DNA of 42,091 nt from an uncultured Bacteroidales bacterium. GTDB lineage: Bacteria; Bacteroidota; Bacteroidia; Bacteroidales; F082. Both the position numbers and the translations under genes were made by a program. This document shows positions 9,016-18,057 of the stretch, one piece after another. The stretch spans positions 1 to 42,091 of the forward strand of contig CALBNV010000044.1 of NCBI GenBank assembly GCA_937896895.1. Direction: 5' to 3'. A model generated the notes under the pieces. The model worked only from the letters and a program-made list of their open reading frames with translations. It was not told the origin of the DNA and searched no databases. How positions within the stretch are numbered: the stretch's first letter is position 1; each line of letters starts with the position of its first letter.

Positions 9016-9645
9016 ATGGCAGAAATCTTTGAGTATCGTGGCGTCGAAGGTCTTGTCTATGCGGAAGTGACCAAAGACAACAACGGATCTGGCTCGGGTG
9101 ATGGCTACGTGACCGGAGCCGTCAAGGAACTCGCGGGCGTTGCCGAAATCGGCAGATCGACCGAGAACTCCTCCGAACCTCACTACTATGACAACATTCC
9201 CGCAATCGTCATCAATTCGACGGGTGCGGACACCGTGACCATCACGGCGAGCGCGATCCCTCTCGATGTTCTCGCGGACATCACCGGGCAGGATTACGAT
9301 GCGACCACCGGAACCTTCATTGAGGGTCAGAGAACTCCCAAATACTTCGCCCTTGGTTACAAGACCAAGAAGACAAACGGCGACGAGGTGTATGTGTGGA
9401 GACTCAAGGGTCAGTTCGGCATCCCGGATGAGACTCACGCAACCGAGAACGACGGTACCGACGCGAACGGTCAGGAAATCACCTTCACGGGAATTTCCAC
9501 CACGCACAAGTTCACCAAGACGGGCAAGGGTGCGAAGGCGGTCAACGTTGACGTTGCTCTCGATCTCGTCAAGGACATCGACGACTTCTTCGACGAAGTT
9601 CAGACGCCCGACACGATTGAAGTCAAGACGAGCGTGGGAGGTTGA
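9016..9645 (+). CDS. Major tail tube protein
   Basis: 209 residues, beta-rich and acidic. It contains YKTKKTNGDEVYVWRLKGQF and TFTGISTTHKF, typical of phi13/TP901-1-type tail tube proteins that stack as rings around the tape measure. AAGGAG precedes ATG 9016. Codon use is as biased as in the capsid gene, consistent with high expression. It lies in the standard place between tail terminator and tail chaperones. Confidence 0.88.
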   Translation: MAEIFEYRGVEGLVYAEVTKDNNGSGSGDGYVTGAVKELAGVAEIGRSTENSSEPHYYDNIPAIVINSTGADTVTITASAIPLDVLADITGQDYDATTGTFIEGQRTPKYFALGYKTKKTNGDEVYVWRLKGQFGIPDETHATENDGTDANGQEITFTGISTTHKFTKTGKGAKAVNVDVALDLVKDIDDFFDEVQTPDTIEVKTSVGG

Positions 9646-9651
9646 TGAACG

Positions 9652-9897
9652 ATGACTATCGTTGAAAGATTGAAATCCCTCGCGGTAAAATGCACGGATG
9701 CGGAAAGCGCAAGCGCGGTTCCCGGTTCCACCACGGAGGAAGTCCTCGGCTACATCGAGGCAAACTTCAACGTGGACGGCGAGGACGGACTTTCCGTGAC
9801 CGCCATCGCGTTCACCAAGACGGAGGGCGAAATCACCGGGGGCACCGCAACCCTCTCCGATGGTTCGACTATCGACATCACCGTCACCGAAGGCTAA
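9652..9897 (+). CDS. Small acidic beta-rich protein after the tail tube
   Basis: 81 residues: a short helical head (VERLKSLAVKCTD, then TEEVLGYIEANF) and a Gly/Thr repeat-like tail (TATLSDGSTIDITV). I do not recognise the family for certain. The tail resembles fibre or bacterial Ig-like strand repeats, so it may decorate the tail tube or act as a fibre adaptor. GGGAGG lies about ten bases before ATG 9652. Its stop codon abuts the parS-like repeats. Confidence 0.6.
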   Translation: MTIVERLKSLAVKCTDAESASAVPGSTTEEVLGYIEANFNVDGEDGLSVTAIAFTKTEGEITGGTATLSDGSTIDITVTEG

Positions 9898-9933
9898 TGT
9901 TTCACGTGAAACATTTCACGTGAAACATTTCAC
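9898..9933. repeat. Tandem parS-like sites
   Basis: Positions 9898-9913 read TGTTTCACGTGAAACA, identical to the canonical 16-bp parS palindrome bound by chromosomal ParB/Spo0J. A second copy at 9912-9927 matches 14 of 16 bases, and a half site (TTTCAC) ends at 9933. The period is 14 bp. The repeats lie in a 151-bp gap between tail genes. No T-tract follows, so it is not an intrinsic terminator. No ParA/ParB pair is encoded in the window, so a host ParB is the likely reader. Confidence 0.85.
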
Positions 9934-10048
9934 AAACTAACCAATTCACTTTGGTGGGGACAGCACCGCGTCAATGACGCCGTGTTTCGGTCGGCTTTCT
10001 CCTTTCTTCCGATCGATTACCCACCCAAATAAAGAAAGGAAAAATAAT

Positions 10049-10387
10049 ATGGAACTCAAACTCAATGTTTACAACGGAAAGAAGGTCGAAAAGACCTACA
10101 CCTCCAACGACTTTATGCTGATGACCGGGACGTGCGAGGACATCCTCAAACTTGTCGATATTGACAAGTTTTCCGGTAAACTCGACGACGAAAATATGAT
10201 GATGGAAATTCTCAAAATCGTCGTTAAGGCATTCGGCAAATTCAGACCGCTGATGAAAGAAATTTTCGACGGTCTCACTGATGAAGAATATAACAGAACG
10301 GCAATCAAGGAAGTTGCTCGTGTCGTGGTCAACGTGGTCACGTTCACGATCACCGAACTGTTTGCGGTTTCTGACGAAAAAAACTGA
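10049..10387 (+). CDS. Tail assembly chaperone (gpG-like)
   Basis: 112 residues, acidic and helical (SGKLDDENMMMEILKIVVKAF). It lies between tail tube and tape measure, where siphophages encode the chaperones that coat the tape measure before tube assembly. ATG 10049 has AAAGGA upstream; the in-frame ATG 9974 lacks a ribosome site and is rejected. The gene ends in a correctly phased A AAA AAC slippery heptamer directly before its stop, allowing a -1 shift into the following extension. Confidence 0.88.
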   Translation: MELKLNVYNGKKVEKTYTSNDFMLMTGTCEDILKLVDIDKFSGKLDDENMMMEILKIVVKAFGKFRPLMKEIFDGLTDEEYNRTAIKEVARVVVNVVTFTITELFAVSDEKN

Positions 10388-10410
10388 CCGAGGGTGGGGA
10401 TAACTCCACC
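10378..10410 (+). promoter_or_regulatory. Programmed -1 ribosomal frameshift signal
   Basis: The heptamer A AAA AAC at 10378-10384 is in the correct zero-frame phase (GAA AAA AAC TGA). Eight bases downstream a 7-bp hairpin (10393-10399 with 10404-10410, loop ATAA) provides a stimulator. Shifting -1 joins the gpG-like frame to the open frame ending at 10608. Confidence 0.88.
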
Positions 10411-10608
10411 ACCCTATATCAGACTATGTTCTCGCTTCAAATGGGCTTGTGTGAGCGTTTTCCGTCGCTCTCACCGTTCGATTTGCGCCGGGAACGGCTT
10501 CACGAGTTTTGCGTTTTGGTCGGTCGGTTGAATGATTACTCAAAACGCGACAAAGTTCATAAACAATCAAACAGGATTCGCCGAAAAGCGGGCGATGATT
10601 GGTTCTAA
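10384..10608 (+). CDS. Tail chaperone extension (gpT-like), made by -1 frameshift
   Basis: This open frame continues the chaperone after the slip, adding 74 residues and giving a fusion of about 186. It is basic (RRERLHEF, RIRRKAGDDW), unlike the acidic gpG part. That matches the lambda gpG/gpGT scheme, in which the T domain recruits the tail tube protein. A methionine codon at 10426 has no ribosome site, so independent translation is unlikely. It ends just before the tape-measure ribosome site. Confidence 0.82.
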   Translation: MTEGGDNSTTLYQTMFSLQMGLCERFPSLSPFDLRRERLHEFCVLVGRLNDYSKRDKVHKQSNRIRRKAGDDWF

Positions 10609-10624
10609 AAGGAGGCGGTGAAGA

Positions 10625-13600
10625 ATGGCAGAAGATAACGTGATTGGTATTGCGATGGGGTTGGATGTTACCAATCTCAAAGCGGGTCTATCCGAGGCGA
10701 ATAAACAAATCGCTCTTGCAAACTCAAAGTTCAAAGCCGCTTCTTCCGGAATGGACGATTGGACGAAATCGAGCGAGGGATTGAAAGCAAAACTTGAACA
10801 ACTCGCAAGTGTTCAGGATATGCAGAAACGAAAACTCGCGGGATTGAACGCCGAGTATAAAAAGATTGTTGCCAAAGAAGGCGAAGCGTCCGATTCTGCG
10901 CGGAAATTGCAAAAGCAAATCTATGAGCAACAGGCCGCAATCGGAAAAACCGAAAAAGAACAACGGAAATATACTTCCTCTCTGAAACAATTTTCGGGAG
11001 AAAGTAAAAAAGCCGAGAAAGCAACTAAAGACCTCGGTAAAAGCACGAAAGACCTCAAAGGCAGTTTGGAAGGACTCAACAAAGGATTTTCAATTGTCAA
11101 AGGTACAATCGCCGGGGTCTTAACGCAAGCGATTAGCGGGTACATCAAGGGCGTTTTCGCGGCGGTCGAACAATCTCGGGAATTCCGAAAAGAACTCGGT
11201 ATGCTCGAAGCAACTGCCAAGACGACGGGAGCGAGTTTTTCGGGCGCGAAAGAAAACCTCCTCGAAGTCGCTTCCATAACCGAGGACACGGGTGCAGCTA
11301 CCGAAGGAATGAACAACCTTCTTTCGGCGGGATTCGATGGCTCGAAGTTGGACGCCATCACCGACGAACTTGTCGGCGCGTCCATTAAGTGGAAAGACAC
11401 GCTCAAATTTGAGGGACTTGCGGATGGCTTGCAAGAGACCCTCGCAACGGGGTCGGCGGTGGGACCTTTCGCCGAACTTCTCGACCGTGCCGGAGCAAGT
11501 ACCGAAGCGTTCGACCTTGGGCTTGCTAATTGCACGACCGAAGCCGAGAAACAACAGTTTGCTCTCGATCAACTCTCGAAACTCGGACTTTCCGAGGTAA
11601 AGAAAGAGTATGAGGAAACAAACGGTTCGCTCATTGATTATAATCGTGCTGCTCTCGACAATCAGAACGCGATGGCGGGAATCGGTGAAGCGATGCAACC
11701 GCTTCAAACGATCATCATGAACCTCAAAACGAAGGGAATCGAATTACTCACTCCCGCCGTTGAGAAGTTCAGCGAAGTCGCTCAAAAAGCGTTTGGTGGT
11801 GACCTTGCGGGCGCGGGTGCAGATGTGATGACGTTCTTCTCGGACGTTGCTACCAAGTTCACCGAAGGAATTTCTTCTCTCGCTTCAAAAATTCCCGAGA
11901 TGGCTCCGCAAATCGCCGAAGCACTCGGAACATTTGCCACCGATTACCTCGGAAGAATATCCGAGTTGTTCCCCGTCATTCTTGAAGCACTCACCGCTCT
12001 GATCCAAGCGATTGTCGCGGCGCTTCCGGGGCTTTTGGAGCAAATAATTTCGTCTTTGACCGAGTTGCTTCCGACTTTGCTTGACGCCGTGATGCAGATG
12101 CTCAATGGTTTGGTTGATGCACTCCCGCAACTGATCAACACGATTGTGTCCGCACTTCCCGGTCTGATTGATGCGATTGTGTCGTTCCTAACGTCCGCGC
12201 TTCCGCAGATTTTGGATGCGGCGGTTCAGTTGTTTACGGGTATTGTTGAAGCACTCCCGTCCGTCATCAATACGTTGGTCTCGGCTCTTCCGAAACTCAT
12301 CACTTCGATTGTCGGATTTTTGGGAAGCGCGATTCCGAAGATTGTGGACGCAGGAATTAAACTTCTGACCGCGATTGTGGATAATCTTCCTACAATCATT
12401 TCCTCGATTGTCAAGGCACTCCCGCAGATTATAAGCGCGATTGTTAATGCATTGTTGAAAGCACTTCCGCAAATTATTGATGCGGGACTTAAACTTTTGA
12501 CGGCTCTGATCGGCGCTCTCCCGCAAATCATCTCGACGATTGTCGCGGCCCTTCCGCAAATCATCGGTGGTATTGTAAACGGACTTCTTTCCGCTCTTCC
12601 GCAAATCATCATGGCGGGCGTTCAGTTGTTCGTGGCGCTCGTGCAGAACCTTCCGGCAATTATCTCGGGTGTTGTCTCCGCGATTCCAAAAATTATCTCC
12701 GGAATGAAAGAAGCGTTTGCAAACTCGAAAGACGAGATGGCAGATGCGGGTCTCAACCTTATCAAAGGTTTGTGGGAAGGCATCACAAACGCCGCGGGGT
12801 GGTTAAAAGATAAACTCGCCGGGTTCGTGAACGATACGACCGCTCATATCAAAAAGTTCTTTGGCATCAAGTCCCCGTCAAGAGTGATGCGGGATCAGGT
12901 GGGTGTCAATATTTCCAAGGGTGTCGGAAACGGTATCGCAAAAGGCACGAAGAGCGTTACCAAAGAGATGACGAAACTCGGCAAAGCGACGCTCAAAACC
13001 GCAAAACAAGCAAACGGCGATTACGAAAAAGCCGGAAAATCGGCGATTAAGTCGATGACCTCCGGGATGAACGCGAGCGCGAAAGAATCGATCCAAAACG
13101 TCAAAAACATCTTTGCAAACCAATCGGCAAAAATGAAAGGTTATAGCAAGGATGCTCAAAAAGAGTTCAAAGAAGCGGGAAAGGCGACTATCTCCGCTTA
13201 CAGTACGGCGATTAAAGACGGCACCGCCAAAGCGGTAAAGCAAGTGTCTGATACTCTGACGAAAATCGGGGACAAAGCGCAAGATAAGTATGACGATATC
13301 GCCGACAAGCAAAAAGACCTCCGTGACAATCTCAACGACACGGGTGACCTTTGGACGCTGAACTCGAACGGCACGGTCGGTCTCAACAATTTGAAAGACG
13401 AAACGAAGCAAATCAACGCTTTCGGTGCGAACCTTCTCAAATTGAAAAAGAAACTTCCGAAAGGCATGATGGCGGAAATCGCCGGACTTGATGCCGAGGA
13501 AGGAAAAGCCGTCACCGACAAAATTCTTTCGCTTTCTGCGAAGCAACTCAAAGAGTATGTCAAGAGTTACAACGACCGCACGAAGGCAAGTAAGAACATT

Positions 13601-14086
13601 TCCTCGAAGTATTATGCCGACGAAGTCAAATCCGTCAAGACGCAATACAACAAGCAGATCACCGACGCCTATGCCGAACTCCCGAAGAAAATCGAAGCCA
13701 TCGGAAAGAGTACGATGGACGGTTTCTCCAAGGGTATGAAGTCCGGCACGAAGGGAATGTCGAAGGACATCAAGAAGATTTCCAACGATATCGTGAAACA
13801 GTTCAAGAAGTCTTTGAAAATTCATTCTCCCTCGAAGGTCTTCGCCGTTCTCGGTGAATATTCGGGTCTTGGTTACCTTGAAGGTTTCTCCGACAAGGTG
13901 AATGGCGTCAAGGGTGGTCTTGCGGCCTCTCTCCCTCTTTCGGAAGTTGGTCGCGCCGGAGTCGCTCGCGAGGGCGCGAGAAATGTGCAAAACAATTTCA
14001 CTCAAAACATTTACGCGCCGAAGCAACCGAGTCGCATCGAGTTGTATCGGCAAAGCAAAAATCTGTTATCGCTGAAAGGGGTGTAA
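10625..14086 (+). CDS. Tape measure protein
   Basis: 1153 residues, preceded by AAGGAGG. The first ~150 residues are coiled coil. Residues about 445-700 contain repeated hydrophobic helices of the form ALPQII..IV spaced by roughly 20 or 40 residues, likely the membrane-inserting part. Two copies of a family motif near the C-terminus, FGIKSPSRVM and LKIHSPSKVF, flank a lysine-rich region. The protein sets tail length; at about 0.15 nm per residue the tail would be near 170 nm. It follows the chaperone pair, as in most siphophages. Confidence 0.95.
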   Translation: MAEDNVIGIAMGLDVTNLKAGLSEANKQIALANSKFKAASSGMDDWTKSSEGLKAKLEQLASVQDMQKRKLAGLNAEYKKIVAKEGEASDSARKLQKQIYEQQAAIGKTEKEQRKYTSSLKQFSGESKKAEKATKDLGKSTKDLKGSLEGLNKGFSIVKGTIAGVLTQAISGYIKGVFAAVEQSREFRKELGMLEATAKTTGASFSGAKENLLEVASITEDTGAATEGMNNLLSAGFDGSKLDAITDELVGASIKWKDTLKFEGLADGLQETLATGSAVGPFAELLDRAGASTEAFDLGLANCTTEAEKQQFALDQLSKLGLSEVKKEYEETNGSLIDYNRAALDNQNAMAGIGEAMQPLQTIIMNLKTKGIELLTPAVEKFSEVAQKAFGGDLAGAGADVMTFFSDVATKFTEGISSLASKIPEMAPQIAEALGTFATDYLGRISELFPVILEALTALIQAIVAALPGLLEQIISSLTELLPTLLDAVMQMLNGLVDALPQLINTIVSALPGLIDAIVSFLTSALPQILDAAVQLFTGIVEALPSVINTLVSALPKLITSIVGFLGSAIPKIVDAGIKLLTAIVDNLPTIISSIVKALPQIISAIVNALLKALPQIIDAGLKLLTALIGALPQIISTIVAALPQIIGGIVNGLLSALPQIIMAGVQLFVALVQNLPAIISGVVSAIPKIISGMKEAFANSKDEMADAGLNLIKGLWEGITNAAGWLKDKLAGFVNDTTAHIKKFFGIKSPSRVMRDQVGVNISKGVGNGIAKGTKSVTKEMTKLGKATLKTAKQANGDYEKAGKSAIKSMTSGMNASAKESIQNVKNIFANQSAKMKGYSKDAQKEFKEAGKATISAYSTAIKDGTAKAVKQVSDTLTKIGDKAQDKYDDIADKQKDLRDNLNDTGDLWTLNSNGTVGLNNLKDETKQINAFGANLLKLKKKLPKGMMAEIAGLDAEEGKAVTDKILSLSAKQLKEYVKSYNDRTKASKNISSKYYADEVKSVKTQYNKQITDAYAELPKKIEAIGKSTMDGFSKGMKSGTKGMSKDIKKISNDIVKQFKKSLKIHSPSKVFAVLGEYSGLGYLEGFSDKVNGVKGGLAASLPLSEVGRAGVAREGARNVQNNFTQNIYAPKQPSRIELYRQSKNLLSLKGV

Positions 14087-14089
14087 TCC

Positions 14090-14992
14090 GTGTTTACTTT
14101 GAAAGTTGAAAACAAGACCGGGTCGGTTCTGACCTTGACCCAAAACGAAGGAAACTATCAAATCGTAAACATTGACGGATTAAACCCCCCGAACGCGGTG
14201 ATCAATTCGTCGGAAGTCGCGGGAATGGACGGGTCGATTTTCAACTCGTCCAAACTCCAAGAGCGGAACATTGTTCTCGATCTGAAAATCAACGGCGAGG
14301 TTGAAGTGAACCGTCTGTTTCTTTATCGGTATTTCCGGACGAAACAGTGGTGTCGGCTCTACTACACCAATGGAAGTCGCGACGTTTACATCGAGGGTTA
14401 TGTCGAGACTATCGAGTGTAACCTCTTTGAACTCGGACAAACGATGCAGATTTCCATCGTTTGTCAAGACCCTTATTTCAAGGCGCTCGACGAAATCACG
14501 ACGGACATCTCGAAAGAGATTTCCGCGTTTGCGTTCCCGTTTTCTTTCGGTGGGGACGGGGCAATCGTTCACCCCGATGAAGACACGGACGAAGCGATTC
14601 CGTTCTCCACGATTGAAATAAATCGCGTCACAAACATTATAAACGACGGAGAAGCGGAAAGCGGTCTGATCATCGACTTGGTCGCGACCGGAACCGTGGT
14701 AAACCCCGTCATTTATGACGCGAACGACGGAGCGAGGTTTATCAAACTCACGCAAACGATGAACATCGGAGACGAGATTATCATCGACACCCGAAAAGGT
14801 CACAAGAGTGCGACCCTTGTGTCGGGTGGCATAAAATCCAACATCATTCGGAAAATCACTCCGATTAACGGAATTTTCCCGACGTGGTTCCAACTTGCGG
14901 TCGGCGATAACGAGTTCACATATTCCGCGGATAGCGGTTCTGAATTTTTGGGCATTGTGTTCCGTCATAGTCTTCTTTTTGAGGGGGTTTGA
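14090..14992 (+). CDS. Distal tail protein (Dit)
   Basis: 300 residues, GTG start with GAAAGGGG upstream. The N-terminal part (IDGLNPPNAVINSSEVAGMDG, RNIVLDLKINGE) is the ring-forming domain of siphophage Dit proteins, followed by a CQDPYFKAL segment and a beta-rich C-terminal domain. Dit forms the hub that joins the tail tube to the tail tip. It lies in the standard order after the tape measure. Confidence 0.88.
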   Translation: MFTLKVENKTGSVLTLTQNEGNYQIVNIDGLNPPNAVINSSEVAGMDGSIFNSSKLQERNIVLDLKINGEVEVNRLFLYRYFRTKQWCRLYYTNGSRDVYIEGYVETIECNLFELGQTMQISIVCQDPYFKALDEITTDISKEISAFAFPFSFGGDGAIVHPDEDTDEAIPFSTIEINRVTNIINDGEAESGLIIDLVATGTVVNPVIYDANDGARFIKLTQTMNIGDEIIIDTRKGHKSATLVSGGIKSNIIRKITPINGIFPTWFQLAVGDNEFTYSADSGSEFLGIVFRHSLLFEGV

Positions 14993-14995
14993 CAA

Positions 14996-16168
14996 ATGGA
15001 ACTTTATGTGCTTGACGACGACCGTAATCAAATCGCCATTATCGACGATTACAAATCGCTGATTTGGGCGAAACGATACTCCGCTTATGGAGATTGTGAA
15101 CTTTATCTTCGGGCAACACACGAGCATTTTACCGCTCTACAAAAGGGTTATTATCTCGAACGATCTGACGACGATATGATATGCCGAATTGAAAGCATCG
15201 AACTTGATACCGATGCGGAAAACGGTGATTATCTGATTGTCACCGGGTACGACGTGAGAAAAATCCTCAATCAGCGCATCATCCGTGACACCATCACATT
15301 TGAAGGTCTTGCCGAGAACTTTATCCGTAAAATAATTACGGCAAACGTGACAAACCCGTCTGTGGCCGCGAGGAAAATCGAAGAAATTACTCTCGGAGCG
15401 TCCAACGGTTTCACCGAGCCGTGGGAAGAGCAAGTCACGTTCGACCGGGCGTTTGACAAAATCGAGGAAGTGTGTCAGGCGCTCGGGTGGGGTTCCCGAA
15501 TGCTACTCCGGGCAGATGGAAAATTCGTTTTCAACGTCTATCGCGGGATCGACCGATCCTATGATCAGAGCGAAAATGATTTTGTCGTTTTCTCCCCCGA
15601 GTTTGACAACATTTCGTCGAGCAAGTATGTCAGCGATTCGACTTCACTCGTCACTGTCGCCGTCGTTGGCGGTGCGGGTGAAGGTGTTGACCGAGCAATC
15701 CAAACCGTCGGAACCGCGTCCGGGATAAATCGGCACGAGGCGTTCATCGACGCGAAGGACGTCTCCCGCGACATCGAGTATTCCGTTCTGATTGAAACCT
15801 ACCCGGGCGGTACGATGGAAGTGGATAACGTGACCGTCTATTATAAATGGAACGGAAATCGAATCGCGATACTTGATCACGTTGCAAACCCCTCAAAAGC
15901 AACCTTGCTTGATATCGTTTATTTGCCGATGCTGAACGGCAAGGGTGAAGAAACCATCGCAGACAATTCGGGTTCGGTCTCGTTCGAGGGTGACATTGAA
16001 ACTCTTATTCAATTCCATTACAAAGAAGATTTCGACGTCGGTGACATTGTTACCATTCAAAACGAATACGGTCTCGGTGCAAACGCTCGAATCGTGGAAG
16101 TGATCGAAACCTTCGACGAAAACGGACACACGGTCACACCTACTTTTGAATATAAAGACGGTAGATAA
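14996..16168 (+). CDS. Tail-tip protein, ReqiPepy6 Gp37-like
   Basis: 390 residues. It starts MELYVLDDDRNQIAIIDDY with WAKRYSAYGDCELYL, and later shows VTGYDVRKILNQRI and RMLLRADGKFVF. These are hallmarks of the Gp37-like tail-associated proteins of Gram-positive phages, which form the baseplate hub below Dit. No peptidase domain is attached, so cell-wall cutting must come from elsewhere. The start lies 3 nt after the Dit stop. Confidence 0.85.
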   Translation: MELYVLDDDRNQIAIIDDYKSLIWAKRYSAYGDCELYLRATHEHFTALQKGYYLERSDDDMICRIESIELDTDAENGDYLIVTGYDVRKILNQRIIRDTITFEGLAENFIRKIITANVTNPSVAARKIEEITLGASNGFTEPWEEQVTFDRAFDKIEEVCQALGWGSRMLLRADGKFVFNVYRGIDRSYDQSENDFVVFSPEFDNISSSKYVSDSTSLVTVAVVGGAGEGVDRAIQTVGTASGINRHEAFIDAKDVSRDIEYSVLIETYPGGTMEVDNVTVYYKWNGNRIAILDHVANPSKATLLDIVYLPMLNGKGEETIADNSGSVSFEGDIETLIQFHYKEDFDVGDIVTIQNEYGLGANARIVEVIETFDENGHTVTPTFEYKDGR

Positions 16169-16189
16169 TATAAGAAAGGAAACTAACAC

Positions 16190-17737
16190 ATGGCTATTTA
16201 TTGCGGATTTTTCAACTCTCAAAATCAGGATCGTCGGTATTCGGCGGAGGACATGACCAAGCCGTACGAGTTGCTCGTGTCGAATGGTGTATTTGCCACC
16301 CAACAGGGAACACCGTCGAACTATCTGCAAGTCTATGCGACGACTCCCGCTTCTATGAACGTGACCGTAAAAGCCGGGCGCGGAATTTTCTTTGACAAGT
16401 GGTTCATCAATGACGCCGATCTAACGTTGACAGTCGATGCGTCGAATCCTACTCTCCCTCGAATTGACTCCATCGTGGTGAGGGTCGATAAGACCACCGC
16501 GGTTCGGGCGGGTTCAATCATCATCAAGAAGGGAACGGCTTCCTCTTCTCCCGTTGCTCCTGCTATCGAAAACGGTTCCAGCGGAGTCAAAGAATACAGA
16601 CTTGCGAACATTCGCATTGACGCAAACGCGGTTTCGATCTCGCAGAGCAAAATCACGGATATGCGCGGGAGTTCCGATTGCGGGTGGGTCACTTCTCTTG
16701 TGCAGCAAGTTGACACTTCGACGCTTTACGTTCAGTGGCAAGATGCGTTTGACGAGTGGTTCCGGGATGTCAAGGAAACCCTCTCCACGGCGACTCTGAT
16801 CCGCTCGTACAACTCCAATTACAAGACCACCGGAGCAGCGGAAACGGTCATTCCGATTCAGATTCCGCAGTTCAATCAGAACCTCGACATTCTGCAAGTT
16901 TACATAAACGGCTTAATGCTCATCAAGGGCGTTGAGTACACCATCGACGACAATACTCAAATCACCTTGACGGATGACGTCGCTCGTGGTACGACTGTCG
17001 CGTTCGTGGTGTATAAGTCCATCGACGGCTCCGACGCCGAGACGGTCGTTTCGCTTGTGACTACATTGCAGACCACACTGAATGCGACCAAAATCACCGA
17101 CAACACGGGAACCGTTAAACTCCGCGCAGAAAGCGGAGAGGACGTTCTTGCGAAGTTTATCGCGGGCGGTAGAGGTTTCCACACGATGTACTCCGCAACG
17201 GGCGCGCTCAACACTCCGGCAAGCGGCGCCTTCCGATACTTCGGACACATCACCACCTCGACGGCGGGGGCGGAAATCGCGTACATTTTCGGAATGCAGA
17301 CCGACGGCTCCGTGTGGTCGAATTATTGCTATTCCGGAACGTGGCGCGGTTGGCGTCCTCTTTACGAGAAAAGCCCCTCGGCGTTGTGGATGGGCGAGTC
17401 CTTCATGAATGCGTCGGCGACTATCTATCCTTCCAAGCAGTTAAGCGATTGCGCCCACGGTTGGGTGTTGGTGTGGTCGGATTATGATGACGACACTAAA
17501 GAGAAAAACAACTACAACGCGGTCACGTTCTGCGTCCCGAAAAAGAACGCGTCCGGGAACAATTGGAACGGCTCGTCGTTTATGTGTATGCTTCCTGTTA
17601 TCGTCCGCGAGGACGGCACGTTCGACTTTACGTGCAAGCAAGTCTATGTCTACAACGATCACATCACGGGCTTTGCTTCCAACGCGACTGGAACGCTCAA
17701 CCGAGGAGTTATTCTCTCGGCAGTTTATGAATATTGA
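16190..17737 (+). CDS. Baseplate / receptor-binding protein
   Basis: 515 residues. Residues 1-170 (FNSQNQDRRYSAEDM, VKAGRGIFFDKWF) resemble the baseplate-anchoring modules of Gram-positive siphophages. A central part (VYINGLMLIKGVEY) is fibre-like. The C-terminal third contains YIFGMQTDGSVWSNYCYSG followed by an aromatic, Cys-containing domain, probably the host-binding head. It is the last gene of the structural operon and is followed by a strong terminator, consistent with an exchangeable receptor-binding protein. AAGGAAA precedes ATG 16190. Confidence 0.78.
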   Translation: MAIYCGFFNSQNQDRRYSAEDMTKPYELLVSNGVFATQQGTPSNYLQVYATTPASMNVTVKAGRGIFFDKWFINDADLTLTVDASNPTLPRIDSIVVRVDKTTAVRAGSIIIKKGTASSSPVAPAIENGSSGVKEYRLANIRIDANAVSISQSKITDMRGSSDCGWVTSLVQQVDTSTLYVQWQDAFDEWFRDVKETLSTATLIRSYNSNYKTTGAAETVIPIQIPQFNQNLDILQVYINGLMLIKGVEYTIDDNTQITLTDDVARGTTVAFVVYKSIDGSDAETVVSLVTTLQTTLNATKITDNTGTVKLRAESGEDVLAKFIAGGRGFHTMYSATGALNTPASGAFRYFGHITTSTAGAEIAYIFGMQTDGSVWSNYCYSGTWRGWRPLYEKSPSALWMGESFMNASATIYPSKQLSDCAHGWVLVWSDYDDDTKEKNNYNAVTFCVPKKNASGNNWNGSSFMCMLPVIVREDGTFDFTCKQVYVYNDHITGFASNATGTLNRGVILSAVYEY

Positions 17738-17742
17738 CCCCC

Positions 17743-17770
17743 AAAGAGGACGGGAAACCGTCCTCTTTTT
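17743..17770 (+). terminator. Strong intrinsic terminator ending the late operon
   Basis: An 11-bp perfect stem (17743-17753 with 17758-17768), GAAA tetraloop and a following T-run, 5 nt after the receptor-binding gene. Confidence 0.95.
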
Positions 17771-17809
17771 CTTTCCGAAAAAATTTTTCAAGAATTTTCT
17801 GAAAACCCC

Positions 17810-17838
17810 TTGACAAACTACCTCTTTTGTGGTATAAT
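17810..17838 (+). promoter_or_regulatory. Sigma-70-type promoter with operator-like spacer
   Basis: TTGACA (17810-17815), a 17-bp spacer and TATAAT (17833-17838): a consensus promoter. The spacer ends CTACC-TCTTTTGT-GG, the same design as the promoters at 19729 and 30402. It drives the small accessory genes that follow. Confidence 0.9.
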
Positions 17839-17862
17839 ATAATCACAAAGGAGGTGAGAGTG

Positions 17863-18000
17863 ATGTACAAAATCGTGAACAAGAACACGAAGGAAACGAT
17901 TTCCGAGTGGGAAACCCGCGAGGAAGCCGAGGAACAACTTGAAATCTTGAACGAAGAGTTCAAAGAGATCGATAGTCAGTTCACCATCGTGGAGGGATAA
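17863..18000 (+). CDS. Small acidic protein, 45 aa
   Basis: First gene behind the consensus promoter, with a strong AAAGGAGGTG ribosome site. It encodes 45 residues, very rich in Glu and predicted helical in the middle (EEAEEQLEILNEEF), starting MYKIVNKNTKE. I do not recognise a family. The strong promoter and ribosome site imply abundant early or lysogenic expression. Small acidic proteins in such cassettes can be DNA mimics or anti-defence proteins, but nothing here proves that. Confidence 0.75.
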   Translation: MYKIVNKNTKETISEWETREEAEEQLEILNEEFKEIDSQFTIVEG

Positions 18001-18004
18001 ACCC

Positions 18005-18026
18005 TCCACCCCTTCGGGGGGGTGGA
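18005..18026 (+). other. GC-rich hairpin, possible attenuator
   Basis: Stem TCCACCCC (18005-18012) with GGGGTGGA (18019-18026) directly after a stop codon. The following bases are ATATATTA, not a T-run, so read-through into the next gene is likely. Confidence 0.5.
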
Positions 18027-18057
18027 TATATTATAAATAACGAAAGGGAAAAAGAAA

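Noticed and set aside
9974..10048. Upstream extension of the tail chaperone from ATG 9974
   Set aside because: No ribosome site; ATG 10049 has AAAGGA and fits the family's start.
12188..14053. Long antisense frames opposite the tape measure
   Set aside because: They follow the repeat pattern of the sense strand and have no ribosome sites; shadows.
18005..18026. Hairpin as an intrinsic terminator
   Set aside because: The following bases are not a T-run, and the genes after it lack another promoter, so read-through is needed.
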